Source of the DNA: Beverwykella pulmonaria
Taxonomy: Eukaryota > Ascomycota > Dothideomycetes > Pleosporales > Melanommataceae
Assembly: GCA_001599595.1 (NCBI GenBank)
Contig: BCHH01000004.1
Location: 1,133,997 to 1,197,996, forward strand
Reading direction: 5' to 3'
Length of the DNA stretch: 64,000 nt
Both the position numbers and the translations under genes were made by a program. Within the stretch, counting starts at the first letter, position 1. Every line of letters begins with the position of its first letter. The notes beneath the pieces were generated by a model. That model saw only the letters and a list, made by a program, of their open reading frames with translations. It did not search any database and had not been told where the DNA came from. This document shows, one piece after another, positions 13,381-25,270 of this stretch.

Positions 13381-14216
13381 TTGCTCTGTATCATTGGGGA
13401 ATCGAGGAGGGTGGCTGACCGATTAAAAGAAACTCAAGGATCAGAGTCAAAGTTTCCTAATGGCGGACCCACCTTGTGGCTTTTTGGATAGTGTTAGTTT
13501 CAAATCCTGCATATGATTCTTCACGACGCCCGCTCTTTAGCGAGGCGTGGATTGTACTGTGGGTAGATTATCGCACCCCAATTCGATCGCGAGTTGCGTG
13601 GAGTGTATGTTCGTCTAGTTGAGAGCGTTGAGGGGGGTTTGCGGTACAGTCGATGAGCACAGCCAAGAAACTGACTGCTTCCCGCGTGTCTTATATGTAG
13701 CTGATAATCCATGCTAATGCCTGCCATACTCAAGGTAGCGCCTCCACTGTTCTGCGATCGCCGACTCGCCGGCCAGAGCATGTACTTCTCCCGTGCAACC
13801 CGGATTTAGCAGGGGTTGAGTTGTCATAGCCTCCAAAAGTATCCCTCATCAGCCATCTCTCTGTGGATCTAGACAGAAAGATGCTAGTTTTCAGGGAGGA
13901 GGCCATGGGTGTCTGGTACTGCCGTGTGACATCTAAAGATATTGGAAGGAGGAAGGGCTGAAGGTCTAAAAATTGGGCTGAGCCCGAGTTAGCACACTTT
14001 CCCAGGAACACAGAAAACACCCCGAGGCTTGATTTAGTTACGCCACCAGTACGGCCCTCCTTGCCCCAAAAATAGAGAAGGCATTTATGAGATGCTTTAG
14101 CAAGGCGCGGGGTGCCGATTAGAGGTGACGAGGCGCTTTACTACTCACAGTTAGTGTCTATTTAATTCAACACAACATCCGCACCCTCTCCAAGAGCCTC
14201 ACATCCACCCCGCAAC
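13381..14216. other. Intergenic, no gene seen
   Basis: Lies between the decayed gene and MTQ2 and includes the MTQ2 promoter. Minus-strand open frames at 13521-13781 and 13730-14020 have no protein-like features. Confidence 0.5.
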
Positions 14217-14987
14217 ATGCTGCCAACGCCCTCCACATCCCACGTGTGCTTCGATCGCGTCTATGAGCCGGCCGAGGACTCGTTCTTGCTGCTCGATACC
14301 ATCTCCACTGCTTCAGAGACTGCCTTTCTCCACAACCGGTTCGCGCAGACGTCATCTGAAAGAAGCACCCCGCCACTGATACTTGAAGTCGGTGTCGGAT
14401 CGGGAGTTGTGCTCGCCTTCGTTGCGGGGAATGCTGGCAGCATCTTTGGTCGCAATGACGTACTGACGCTCGGAACTGACATCAATAGGTTCGCCTGTCA
14501 AGCTGCTTCAGAGACCGTTCAAAGAGCCATCAAGGACCACGGTCCTTCGGTATTCCTCGACATTGTAAATGGAGACCTAGCATCTTCCATCCAAAAAAAC
14601 TCAGTCGACGTCTTGATCTTCAATCCGCCATACGTGCCTGCTGAGCTTCCCGACTTCTCCCGACACGGCGACTATAACGCCCTGCCCAAGGGCCAGAAAT
14701 CCACGTCATTCGAACAAGACTCGTATCTTCTGGAGCTTTCCTATGCAGGTGGCGAAGAAGGGATGGTTGTAACGAATCGAATGCTCGAGCAACTGCCTCA
14801 CATACTCAATCCTACGAGAGGAGTCGCGTACCTTCTTTTATGTGCACAGAACAAGCCGGAAGATGTCAAGCAACGCATCAGAGATTGGGGTGTTGAGTGG
14901 ATGGCGGAGACTGTAGGACTCAGCGGCAAGAAGGCTGGCTGGGAAAAGTTACACATTGTCAGAATATGGAAAAGTTCTTCAGCATAG
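14217..14987 (+). CDS. MTQ2: eRF1 glutamine methyltransferase catalytic subunit
   Basis: Single exon, 256 aa. It is a Rossmann methyltransferase with the SAM-binding loop EVGVGSG (residues 57-63), the acidic residue after strand 2 (GTDIN, 87-91) and the N5-glutamine methyltransferase signature NPPY at 136-139. The N-terminal VYEPAEDSFLLLDTI is the HemK2/Mtq2 block. Mtq2 acts with Trm112 to methylate the GGQ glutamine of release factor eRF1 in the cytosol. The C terminus (GWEKLHIVRIWK) matches the family end. Length is typical. The start is the first ATG (CGCAACATGC). Confidence 0.96.
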   Translation: MLPTPSTSHVCFDRVYEPAEDSFLLLDTISTASETAFLHNRFAQTSSERSTPPLILEVGVGSGVVLAFVAGNAGSIFGRNDVLTLGTDINRFACQAASETVQRAIKDHGPSVFLDIVNGDLASSIQKNSVDVLIFNPPYVPAELPDFSRHGDYNALPKGQKSTSFEQDSYLLELSYAGGEEGMVVTNRMLEQLPHILNPTRGVAYLLLCAQNKPEDVKQRIRDWGVEWMAETVGLSGKKAGWEKLHIVRIWKSSSA

Positions 14988-15846
14988 GCCGCGAGCGTTG
15001 GATTGTATCGCAGAAGATGAGAAGCAGACAGAATCCCTTAGGTTCCCCTCTCACCATCTCAACAGTTTCGTGTAATTGACTATATGGGAATCACCTCTAT
15101 AGGGCTGGCCGCATTCAGGTAAGCGGACTGGTTTAGCTTTTAGTTAAATCCAAGCTCATATATCATATTTAGAATGATCAGCAGTGGACACAGGCACCCA
15201 GTGACCAGATATCTGCGGGATGTTGATGTAGGGATTTTCTAGCGGTTACTATTCAAAGGTACCGCAGCGCGACCCACTCTGAGCTTTCTTCTCATCCGAC
15301 GTAGTGGCGCAGTCCAAGTTATCCATTTTGAAAGAGGGACAAGTTGTACCGTTCAATACGCGGGATTATATAGCTTTTGCCTTAGCATCTTTGATATAAC
15401 TTACAATGGGATAAATGGTGCAGACTCCGAGAGCTACCTGAAAAGCTGCAGAAAGGTCCTTCTGGGGCGCCAAAAGAGACTAAGTCTCGAATATTCAGAT
15501 TGGTTGTAGTAGAGGAAATAAGAGGTTAAAGATGCTTAAAATTGTGTAAGTATTTCTGCAATCTGTGCGACAAAAAATGTGGCTGCCAAAGCCCCTCGAA
15601 ATAGACCGGCGTCTTATTTCCCTACAAATTTAAAGTAGGGCAGAAGTGAATGCCAGTTCACGTGATCCCGAACCGGAATAACAATTATCCACGGCTTGGC
15701 GGCATAGCCTAATTTGCGGTCAACTCTCGAGCTCCCCCACTACTTGTACCTCGAACAACACAATACCCACGCTCTTGCTTGCTCTACAGACCTCGCGCGC
15801 AGACAATTCGAGAGTTCAGAATTACGCAGACTGAAAGTTCGCAATC
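14988..15846. other. Intergenic, no gene seen
   Basis: Holds the 3' flank of MTQ2 and the promoter of SMD1. The sequence is moderately AT-rich and no open frame of note was seen. Confidence 0.5.
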
Positions 15847-16484
15847 ATGAAGCTTGTCAGGTAAGATAATGGCCATTTGGCGCCGGAACAATCCCAGCTA
15901 ACTCTCATCTGCAGGTTTCTGATGAAGTGCCAGAACGAGACTGTGACAGTCGAGTTGAAGAATGGTAAGTCTATTTCTTTGATTTCCCCTCAGCGATATG
16001 GGTACTGTCGGGCTGCCATCCGTGCGGCTTCTCGACTCATAGCAAGGACATATCAACTGCCAACCGATTGCACATGAGCTCTCTGAGCATTCTCCTAAAT
16101 TCGTATGGGTATGCGACGAAAACATATTCTTACTAGGCTACAGGTACCATCATCAACGGCACCATTGCCTCCGTCTCCCCCAAAATGAACACTGCGCTTA
16201 GAGCAGTCAAGTACACTGCCAGAAATCGCGACACTGTTACACTTGATTCCATGACTGTTCGCGGGTCCACGATCCGCTACATAATCCTTCCTGACTCGCT
16301 ACCGCTGGACACACTCCTCATTGACGATGCGCCGAAACCGAAGAACAAGGCGCGGAAGGAGGCAGACCGCGGGGGTCGCGGCGGCGGCGGTCCTCCTGGA
16401 CGTGGCGGCCCACGCGGCGGCAGAGGAGGACGGGGTGGTGGAGGCCGCGGCGGTGGTCGTGGGCGTGGTAGGGGAGGCTTTTAA
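15847..16484 (+). CDS. SMD1: Small nuclear ribonucleoprotein SmD1
   Basis: Three exons: 15847-15860, 15915-15964 and 16144-16484, giving 134 aa. The first coding exon is 14 nt. The spliced product starts [20 protein letters not shown] and continues [20 protein letters not shown], the Sm1 motif. The Sm2 motif follows ([18 protein letters not shown]), and then a long arginine-glycine tail from residue ~100 to the end. SmD1 is one of the seven Sm proteins that ring the U1, U2, U4 and U5 snRNAs in the spliceosome; its RG tail is normally dimethylated. Sequence and length fit the family very well. Confidence 0.97.
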
Positions 16485-18494
16485 TAACGCCTTGTGGGGA
16501 GAATCAATATACGGCGAATTAGCTTTGGGTTGGAATTTGCGTGTACAAGGCATCCAAGCAACGGGTAGGGGGAACTCCATTCGATTTCATAATCCAAAAT
16601 TGATGTCTATTAGGGCCACAAATGGATCAATTTTAGCATGCATGTAGAGCTCGGGCGCATGCTGGGCGTTACGGGTATGTCTTCAACTGGATAGGTGATG
16701 ATACCATGGCAACATCATTTTCTTCCGTCTGCAATGTCTTCTGAGTGCCATCTTTGCGCTTCTCCTTGCTCAATCTTTGTTTATTGATGGGATAGGTGCT
16801 GTTTCTATGAAGCCTTACAGAGTATTCGTGGCCGCAGCAGTAGGCCTAACTGTAACCTACAACGATTATGGCATCCTACCCGAATCTAGGTCATCCTTGC
16901 TCCTCAGATCCCCTATTCGCATTTTGTTGATCTTTTTACCCCTACTACCTATATTTGGTCCTATGCCTTCTAATATATCCCTTCTTAGACTCCACCTTTA
17001 AGCCTAAAGAAGCCACTTAGGGCATACAATACTGCCCTCACAGCGTGGGGGATATATACGAAAGTGCCAACAGCGTAGTTTCCCAAACTATCGAGCAGGA
17101 ACAACGCGTACGAACTGGTCTGTGGCCAGTTCTTGGAGCTAGGGGTCTCGTAAGGATCATTGTTACTGCTTTCAGTCGCGTGATTTCTCTTACGATATGG
17201 TAGCTAGTCAAAGCTAGAGGGAGAGTACCACATGAGTGATTTATATTCTGCAATTTCTAAGATCCAGCTCATCATGGCCTATTCGGCTACAGAAGAGGAT
17301 ATTCGTTCCTGGAAAGTTCCCAAAATGTAGAATATCAGCTTCTGAAATGTGCATCCGCGCTCTTTTCGGGTACTACGTTTCAGCCGTAGCTGGAGCACTC
17401 TTTGTAATTCGCTCGAGTACAGTACCTTCACTCACTTGCTTCTTAACCTAACGGTCTGGGTTTCCTTATCGTTGGGCGCAACGCTTTTTCTCTTTCCCGA
17501 GCTTCCGCATGTCATCAGTTTACTCCGCATGGGCACGGTCTCGAGGTCTGAAATATACTTCGCACTTGTCTTTGCTAGGTTAGCAGCCTTTATTTCACTC
17601 CACACCGTCACCTCAATATCGCGTTCTGGATTCGGATTTTTTCTTCTGTTGATGAGGGTTTACGACGCTGTGCGGTGGGGAACTGGTGTTTGCCCTATTG
17701 TCACCCTCGTTCATTAATAAATCTATATCGATACACAGTCCTGGGCGACGACAGACTTCAATCACGAACCAAGTTGGGAGGCTCAACATCGCGGGTTTGT
17801 AGAGAGTTTGAACTAGGCCCTCAGGCTCAAGGCTCACCTGCAGTTGTCGATCATGACGGCAAAGTCTGCGCTCCGCTTCTTTTCTGCGGCCATCGGCGAC
17901 GCCACTTCAATGTTAAGCGAAACACGTAGACACGCCCAGAAATCCATATGGCTGCCCGTGATATCGATAAGTGCCGTGCTAATAAGCCTGGGCCTTTGAT
18001 CTTGTGGCGCGATGGGGAAGCTGTGCCGATTATCGCATTGTGTGCAACTTGTTTTTGACGCGACTGATCCAGGAATCTCTCATGTGGAAATCCACAATCC
18101 GATGTTTAGCAGCGGGTCTGCCATGAGTCGCTCCAGTCGGTACCATTGTACACCATTGCAGCTAAGTTCTTTGGTTTTGATGTTGGCACCCAGATGACGT
18201 TAAAGCAAGCCAACGATACGCTACAAGGTGGCACCAGCATCTTCAAGACATTGGCTAAATTCTGCAACTACTGTAGCAAAGGTATTAAACGACCAAGTCC
18301 TCGTTTTTGACACTCATTGGTTGAAAGCTGAACCCTATTCTATGCTCCTCTTATCATGGAATTCTGAGTTCGGCATATCACTTTGGTTCCCCGCTTAAAA
18401 GATGACCTTCTCACCGTTTAGACAGCTCTTTCCCTTTGTTCGATCTTTTATCTTCATTTCGAGTTCTGGACGTTGTCAAAAATAGGACGGCAAA
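16485..18494. other. Gene-poor interval, 2 kb
   Basis: No convincing gene on either strand. Short open frames (16777-17001, 17349-17717, 17675-17929) lack family resemblance, and the longer ones read as pyrimidine-rich composition rather than protein. The end carries the promoter of the gene at 18495. Confidence 0.5.
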
Positions 18495-20051
18495 ATGGCA
18501 GGTGAGGTACAGCCAGCCAAGGTCCCGCTCGCAGGGAATGCCGTCTCTACCATTCTCTCCATGGTTACAATAGGCGTGCTCGCAGTTTGTTTGAGTATGG
18601 ATGGATCTATAACCGCTGTAATTTTGTCTGGCTAATACGCATGACAGCCCGACGAGTACAAAATGTCCTAAAATGGAAGAGCCTCCCCCTCGTTACATGG
18701 CGTAAGATGACCCATAATATTTTTTTGGAAATGACATTCTGCTGAAATCCCAAGTTATTCTCATAATCTACGTCGATTCATTGCTCTTTGTCTTCCTCAC
18801 CGCAATTATCTCCAGGGGCGTCGGAATCAATTCCTCTCCTCAGATATGCGAAGGAGCAATTCTATTTTGTAAGCTGGAATATAAAAACAGGAGGTAACGG
18901 TGATTAACGGGGTACAGGTTTGCTTTGCTACATGTCTACGAAAGTTCTTATATACTGTCTCCTTGTAGAGAAAGCTGTGCGCACGAACATATCCCTGTTA
19001 ACACGATTTATGCTGAACCGGAATAGTACATCATCCGAGGTAGTCGACTGCCCCGGTTGAAGACAAAACTGTGGCTTTTTAATTGCTTTGGCATGTTGTG
19101 TAGGTGTTACGGATGATCTTAGTTGTAAAGTGATCCTAACTGCATATAGTGCCATATGTGATCGTGATCGTCTTGAACTTCGTCTAGTAGGTTCATATCA
19201 TTCGCAGAAAATGACAGCACTTACTCAAGAACAGTCGTTTTGCCTACATTAACAGCAAGGGTGTTTGCATCATCGGCATACAAAGGATTGCAATGCTTCC
19301 TCTAATTATATATGATGTTGTGATGAACGCAAGTCTTGGATTCCCAATGGAAACTATTAGAAAATCTTACATCTGCACAGGTGTATCTCACGCTTCTATT
19401 CATAGTCCCACTCCGACGTAAGCCTCAATTTACTCACCACACCTCCCAACCCATTGACAGAAAGCAGAACTCTACTCCTACCAACATAACAAAAACACCG
19501 CACTCCACATGATTGCTTACCGTAGCTTCGTTGGCAGTCTCGCAACCCTAACCTCCAGCATCACGAACCTAACCGTTGTCATGGTGCTCAAAGGCGAGCC
19601 GGGCTGGATCTGCCTCATGTGCTGCAATGCTGACATCCTCTTCTCCGTCCTCGTCCTCCACTGGGTCACCCAAGTCGACGGCTCGCGCGGCAACACAGAT
19701 TTCGGCTCCCAAGACCGCCCTGTGCTCAACCCTGCCTCTGCCCCTAGCGTCTTGCAGACACACCGCCAGTCAGATACCCTCAATGCGAACGCGATGTGGC
19801 CAGGGAACCATAAAAGGATATCGGATCCGAAGAAAGGTCTTACGCTAGAGAGTACGATAACGACGGAGTGCAGGGGCGTGCCGCTTCATATGGGGAGGGA
19901 AAGTCAGAATGAGATTGTCGACTTGCATAAAATAATGGTCCAGACGGAGAATATGCAGAAGGTGGAGATTGATAGTGGGGGGGAAAGTAAACTTGGCAAG
20001 TATAATATGTGCGAAGGGGAGGGAAGTATGAGTGTGGAGAAGATGGTATAG
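18495..20051 (+). CDS. Seven-helix fungal integral membrane protein, nine exons
   Basis: Exons: 18495-18594, 18648-18701, 18755-18868, 18918-18976, 19027-19099, 19150-19186, 19235-19328, 19381-19417 and 19468-20051, giving 383 aa with all phases consistent. Introns are about 48-53 bp; the seventh (19329-19380) begins GCAAGT, a GC-AG intron. Seven hydrophobic segments follow in order, including ILIIYVDSLLFVFLTAII, LLCYMSTKVLIYCLLVEKA, LPYVIVIVLNFVYRFAYI, AYRSFVGSLATLTSSITNLT and GWICLMCCNADILFSVLVLH. A polar cytosolic tail of about 130 residues completes it. The GEPGWICLMCCNADILFS block recurs in uncharacterised fungal membrane proteins with a receptor-like topology. Ligand and function are unknown. 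Confidence 0.87.
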
Positions 20052-22946
20052 TTTTGGGAGGGTTATGAGGTTTTATTTATGAAAGCTTGGGGTATATCAT
20101 GAGATTCATTTGTTATGGACTTGATATTGAAGGGCCCACGGCACTCTTTCATGCAATATAAACGTTTTTAAGTCACTTCGATACGCGAGTGCCATTGTAC
20201 AGACGTTTTTCAGTGAACGAGAGGAAGAGAACAACACAACTCCAGGACCTAAAATACATTCCACATAAAAGTAAACTATTTAAAAAAAAGAACACAAGGC
20301 CCTTAGATACTCATTAGAGATCCAAATCGGTGTTGGATAGCATATTTCCTCTTGAACAAACACTTTTGATCCTCCAGAATATCGAATGTAGTTCAGCACC
20401 TTACTTTTCATAGCTACATTCAAATTTCACGTCGTTTACGTCTAGTCTTCCTTTACTGTGGCTGTGGCTGTGGTGCCTGAGCCTGAGCCTGAGTGGCTCC
20501 TTGTCAAATACCTCTTTACTTGTTGGGAGTATATTGAACGTGTTTATCACGTGAGGCACTAGCGATGCTTGGTGGCAGAGGGATGGTTTGATTCCGGCGG
20601 CAGAGTATATTGTGTGCGGGATATATTGAATAGATTCATATCGGCGTTTCCTCAGCCGCACCTCACATAGACATATACATGAATCAACACCTCGTTTAGA
20701 ACACCCTCATTGCTATTGCAATAGCCCTGTGAGACCAATATTACTCCTTGCCTCACAATACCATCCATCAACTCATGGTTCTTTAATTATCTACCGTACT
20801 CTTCTCAGTTACTCTCGTGCTATTCTTTGAGTGACATCTAGTATAATGTGGTTGAACCGACGGTTAAGTTGACTGTCGTTGGCTAAAGTGTAAGCGTTTC
20901 GATACGGTATTATTACATGTGTCAATGAGTTAAGCGACTGCAACTCCTTGGCCTCGTATTGTTATAGAATGGAGTGCAGGATTTTGGACACTCAGGTCCA
21001 GTGATGAGTAGAGCCTATAAACATGCACGCGGTCTCGGAAACTGTTAAGCGCCAATGGGTTCATTGTTCCGTACGCCAAGTGCTCCCTGTGCCGAATATG
21101 CATCACTCATTGTTGCAAATTGCGCACCCAAGCTCTGAGCTGTTGCACAGATTTACGTGCAATGTCATATATTCATCCTCCTGGGTTGCGATTTCAGTTG
21201 GAAATAATCTCTGAAAAAGGGATTTGCCTGTATTGAGAATAATTCGTAGACATTGGTAAAATCGTTTGGGGAGGTTAGGATATCAGGAGATGATTTGAAA
21301 AATTGTGAGGAGTGGGTTGTGTGGCACAAAAATGTTAACACATCATTTTACCTATTACGCTCGTCGTCGCAGTCTTCCGATCCGGCAAGAACGTGAGATA
21401 TTGTAAGATTCGGGACGGTGACGCAGAAATATTTTCCATGTCTGCGTCTGAAAGATGCTAACTCTTCCAGCAACGAAAGACCGTGGGAAAGCATAGATTT
21501 TTGAGTGTTCTGAAAAAGTTTCCGATTGTGGTATTTGAATTCCTGACTCTGTTGTTTACATTCGAGAAGCAGATTCCTTTCACACTGTTGGGACTGTGAC
21601 TGGCACAAAGTGAACCCCGCGAAGCCTTGAAGCCTGTAAAAAGCCCAGAATGGATAATATTGAGTCCGAAAAATCCCTCAACGCCGTGTGAAATGCATTG
21701 CTACAGGTCACTCTAATATTTCGCCTAAAGTTCCTTCTTTTCCACATCAAAACTGCTTTGATAAGTCTTACTTCTCAGGTTGCGCTTCTGATTTCCCTGC
21801 TGGATTTGGTTTCTCTGTAAAATCATGTTAGTTTGACGGCTGGCGTGTTAAGTAGCTCAGTACCCCATGCTGATCCTGATACCTTCTCTCCGGGTACTTG
21901 ACCAACCGAGAAAGCCCAGTCTCGACCCTATCTAGATCCAAACACTCCTCATATTCAAGTCTCTCTTCCGGAATCAGTGGCATATAACCACGCATGCTAT
22001 GATACCGTCTCGTTATACGTTGTGAAACGTAGACTAATACGTTGGTAAGTGTAGTCTGGTCCACGATCGTCTGGTAGCACTTGAGTCTCAGTATGATATT
22101 GTGACATAGCCTGACGAGTGTCTCCCAGCGAACTTTCCTGACCAGTATGTGTGATTAGATCTAAACCAACAATTTCCGTGCACATCTATTCATGCGTAGC
22201 TCTGAAAAGAGTTTGTAGATGTCGACTTTGTCAGTCAGACCCACAGACCCGAAGCACTTGTTGTCCCGTATGCCCGGAGCGCTGCGTCTCAGCTCTCGAT
22301 CCGTAAGAAACTCCAAGTCATCTATCCATTTATTCAGGAGTTATAAAGATATTCGCTTAGCCTCATATGTCATTCGACCAAGGTGGTACGTATGAGATGG
22401 GTTGAAGTATTTTCACAAAACGGGGCTCGCGCGTATCAAAGCTCGTCCGGGAATGGCATATGATTGATTGTCGTTGTCTTTCGGCGAGGCTTAGAGCGAA
22501 GATGAGGGCACCCCCGTCTAGTATTCTGATGAATTCTGTTATCTTGTAACTCGCAGTGTCCTGGGACTGAGCTCATCTTGAGATCGCGGTGGCGTATTAA
22601 AGTAGAACAAGCATTATGACAATCAGAAGAGTAAAGCGCTCAGAACCGTTTCAATGCTCGATTAAGGCTGAAATATTTCTATTTGGCTCTTAGGCATTGA
22701 ATACTAACATTCCGGGTTAACATCAATTTTTGGAAATGGCAAGTTCTGTGCAGTTGCGCATTTTTACTCAATAGTCCGTAATACTGACACCCTGAATTGA
22801 AACCCTCAAATCTTCAGGATGAATTTGCAGATAGTTATACAAATATTTACAAAGCTCTCATTCTGCTTATAAGACTAGTATGATAAAAAGTTTTTAAAGC
22901 GAACTCCTCCGCCATGATCCTCCATCTCCTTCCCAATTCTTTAGTC
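20052..22946. other. Gene-poor interval, 2.9 kb
   Basis: Contains two short hexamer runs (CTGTGG x3 at ~20456-20473 and GCCTGA x3 at ~20475-20492) and one copy of the dispersed repeat (20518-20736). Minus-strand open frames at 21348-21608, 21828-22064 and 21997-22185 are in different frames and were not accepted as a gene. Confidence 0.5.
20518..20736 (+). repeat. Dispersed repeat, copy A
   Basis: About 220 bp that align with 38331-38508 in the same orientation. Shared blocks include ATCACGTGAGGCA, GGCAGAGGGATGG, CTCAGCCGCACCTCACATAG, ATATACATGAATCA and TCGTTTAGAACACCC. Copy A has about 40 bp more in the middle (~20590-20640). No terminal inverted repeats or target-site duplication were obvious. 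Confidence 0.85.
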
Positions 22947-23807
22947 TCACTGCACCTCAACAACACAGTCCCTCCATTCCATTCTTCCACTCCTCACCGC
23001 ATTAACCCTCTGTGTCACATCTTCAAATCCAATCGCGACCCCACATAGCACATCTAAGTCCTCACTAATCCCTAAAACCTGCTTAACAACCTCCTCATAC
23101 CCCGCAATACTAACCTCCACACAGCATCTTACCCCCTGCGCCAACAAACCCAATTCCAAACTCTGCAGCCACATCCCTACACTCACCGCGTCATATTTCG
23201 CCAACTCCTTATCCATACAAACGATTCCTCCAACTGGGGCATCGAAGAACTTGTAGTTCCGCCTCACTTTCTCGGTTTTGCCAGCGAGGTCTGAGCGTGA
23301 GACGCCGTAGCCTTCGCCGTATACTTTTGCACCGAGGGAGGAGCGGAAGTGTGCATATTTTGGGGGGAGAGGTGGGATTTTGGGACTTGCTTCGGAGGCG
23401 GCGGTCATGAGGGCGTTGGTAAGGGTAACGAGGGCAGGCCCAGAAACGAGGTACATTTTCCAGTCTTGGATGTTGGAGTTTGAGGCGGAGTGTTGGGCGA
23501 GGGAGAGCGCGTTGTGGAGGACGGGTTGGGGGACGGGGGTGGGTAGGAAGGCGCGGACGCTGTGGCGGGTTTGGAGGAGTATTTCCATGGGTGTGAGGAG
23601 GTCGGATGGAAATTGTTGAGGCGATGAGGTTATTTCTGCTGGAGAGTGGTCCGGTCTTGATGTTGAGGCTTGTGGTGGTGGCGGTGGTGATGATGGCAAT
23701 GTTTCTCCACCCCTCGGATGCTGTGTGGTAGGATCTGATGATTCAGAATGGGACATTGACGATATGGATGTGGTGTTGGTAAAATTGGACAATGTTGTGG
23801 CTTCCAT
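22947..23807 (-). CDS. Nitroreductase-family protein
   Basis: Single exon, 286 aa. After a disordered Ser/Pro-rich head of about 70 residues comes MEILLQTRHSVRAFLPTPVP, the FMN-binding start of the nitroreductase fold (RxSxRxF). It continues with SNIQDWKMYLVSGPAL and, near the end, SVGMWLQSLELGLLAQGVRC, the helix that packs on the flavin. The family reduces nitro groups, quinones or related substrates with NAD(P)H. Compared with bacterial NfsB-type enzymes the order of blocks is normal. The long N-terminal extension is unusual; translation might instead begin internally at the in-frame Met of TPMEILLQ. Substrate unknown. Confidence 0.9.
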   Translation of the reverse strand: MEATTLSNFTNTTSISSMSHSESSDPTTQHPRGGETLPSSPPPPPQASTSRPDHSPAEITSSPQQFPSDLLTPMEILLQTRHSVRAFLPTPVPQPVLHNALSLAQHSASNSNIQDWKMYLVSGPALVTLTNALMTAASEASPKIPPLPPKYAHFRSSLGAKVYGEGYGVSRSDLAGKTEKVRRNYKFFDAPVGGIVCMDKELAKYDAVSVGMWLQSLELGLLAQGVRCCVEVSIAGYEEVVKQVLGISEDLDVLCGVAIGFEDVTQRVNAVRSGRMEWRDCVVEVQ

Positions 23808-24736
23808 ATTGAGTGTGTAGAGACCAATCTGTAGGGCGTATACCGGTTGGCACGTACTTGAATTGAAGTAAAGTCTTCGTGGAACGATGATGCTTGACTG
23901 ATAAAGATTTCACTTCCATCTCCAGTCGCCAGCCTTTATATTCCCTCTGTCCCTTAACATGCCGCGGAAATCGCATCTCTAACATCGGTTACTAACGCCG
24001 TGTCCAGCAACATCATGACCTTGGATCTACCAATGCCTGATCCCTCTTCTCCGTGTCTCCGACGAAGTCTGCATTTCCGCTGCACGTCACATAGATCCAT
24101 ACGCGTCTGCAACAATGCCAACCAATTAATATCCTTGCTGAAAACTCGTGACTTCGGCGCGGTGAAGTTTAAGAGGCGATCATGGTTGCACGACAGAAGT
24201 AGGCGAAGCACAGCATCTCGGCCGAACAGTACCGAGTTGCCGTGCGGGGACACTTTAGAAACCGAATATCAACCCTTAGTAATGACATCATGCAGGTAAC
24301 CTTGCTGAATAACGAAGAAATTTCTATAATTGAGAAGCGTAAGAGGAGTGAGAGCTTTGGCATGATCTGGCATAATCCTGTGGACGTAGCGCGAATATAT
24401 CACGAACTGCCAATCAACGAAAAGTGTACACATCTCAGCCTCAAGGAAATCATATCGCAATTAGAAATTAGGTTCAATATAAGAAGAAATGAAAGAATGG
24501 GACTAGTAACAAGAAAGTACCGTAGAATATCTTTGTAAATCATAAAAGAGCGTGTGATTATATTTATGTAATGTTAACCCCAAATCCTCTCATCGTTAAA
24601 AAGTAAACATTAGAAGCAAAGTAAACCAAAGACTAACGAACAGAAGAACAGACTCCAATGCTATGCCAATAAAATCAAGCCAAAACCAAATGCAACGCTA
24701 AGCTGTACTGCCATTACTCATCCATCTCTAGCCCAT
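23808..24736. other. Intergenic, no gene seen
   Basis: Lies between two minus-strand genes and includes the nitroreductase promoter. The open frame at 24242-24538 is Arg/Ile-rich and unsupported. Confidence 0.5.
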
Positions 24737-25270
24737 TTACAAAGGCTTGTTAGGTACGATCTGCCCGCCCTGGAAGTCCAATATATTAGCAGAAGGCTGC
24801 TTAGTTGTCGTCCCGACAGCCTTCGCCTTATAAGCAGTGAGCGTCTTATCTCCATTAAAGTTCTGATTGATAACCCCGCTCATTCCGCTCTGGCAATGAT
24901 TCATGGCAGTCTGCGAGCAGTAATACCAAAACGGCTCCTTGTTCTGCACCGTAAACGTAAACACGTTCTTTGACTCTCCGGCGGGAGTAGCGAAGTTGAA
25001 GCCCGAGAAGATGCCCCCAGCAAGCGGCTCGCAGGGCTTGTCGAAAGAGGATTGAACAATAGTGTGGTTCTTGGGCAGGAAGTGGAATTCGATTAGGTCG
25101 CCGATTTCGGCGACGACGTTCTCCGGCTCGAAGTGCAGGCCTTTGTTTGCGGTGGTCGACCCGGCGAAGATGCGGTGGATGACTCCTGTGGGTGGTGCAG
25201 CGGAGGGAGCCGCAGATGTGAGGCCGAAGAGGGCGGTGGCGGCGACGGCGATGGAAGTGAAGGCAACCAT
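24737..25270 (-). CDS. Secreted cupredoxin-domain protein
   Basis: Single exon, 177 aa. A signal peptide is clear (MVAFTSIAVAATALFGLTSA). The rest is one plastocyanin-like cupredoxin domain of the fungal extracellular type. Likely type-1 copper ligands are H69 (KNHTIVQSS), C118 (WYYCSQ), H125 and M130 (NHCQSGM); the C-x6-H-x4-M spacing is canonical. Such proteins are abundant in fungal secretomes, sometimes GPI-anchored or serine-rich, and are thought to bind copper at the cell surface. This one is short, with no serine-rich stalk and no obvious GPI signal, so it is probably soluble. Start ATG at 25270. Confidence 0.93.
   Translation of the reverse strand: MVAFTSIAVAATALFGLTSAAPSAAPPTGVIHRIFAGSTTANKGLHFEPENVVAEIGDLIEFHFLPKNHTIVQSSFDKPCEPLAGGIFSGFNFATPAGESKNVFTFTVQNKEPFWYYCSQTAMNHCQSGMSGVINQNFNGDKTLTAYKAKAVGTTTKQPSANILDFQGGQIVPNKPL

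Noticed and set aside
21348..22185. Three minus-strand open frames that might be exons of one gene
   Set aside because: They lie in different frames, and no donor and acceptor pair of normal length joins them.
24242..24538. Open frame of 98 codons
   Set aside because: AT-rich, Arg/Ile-biased, no motif, and not supported by any splice structure.
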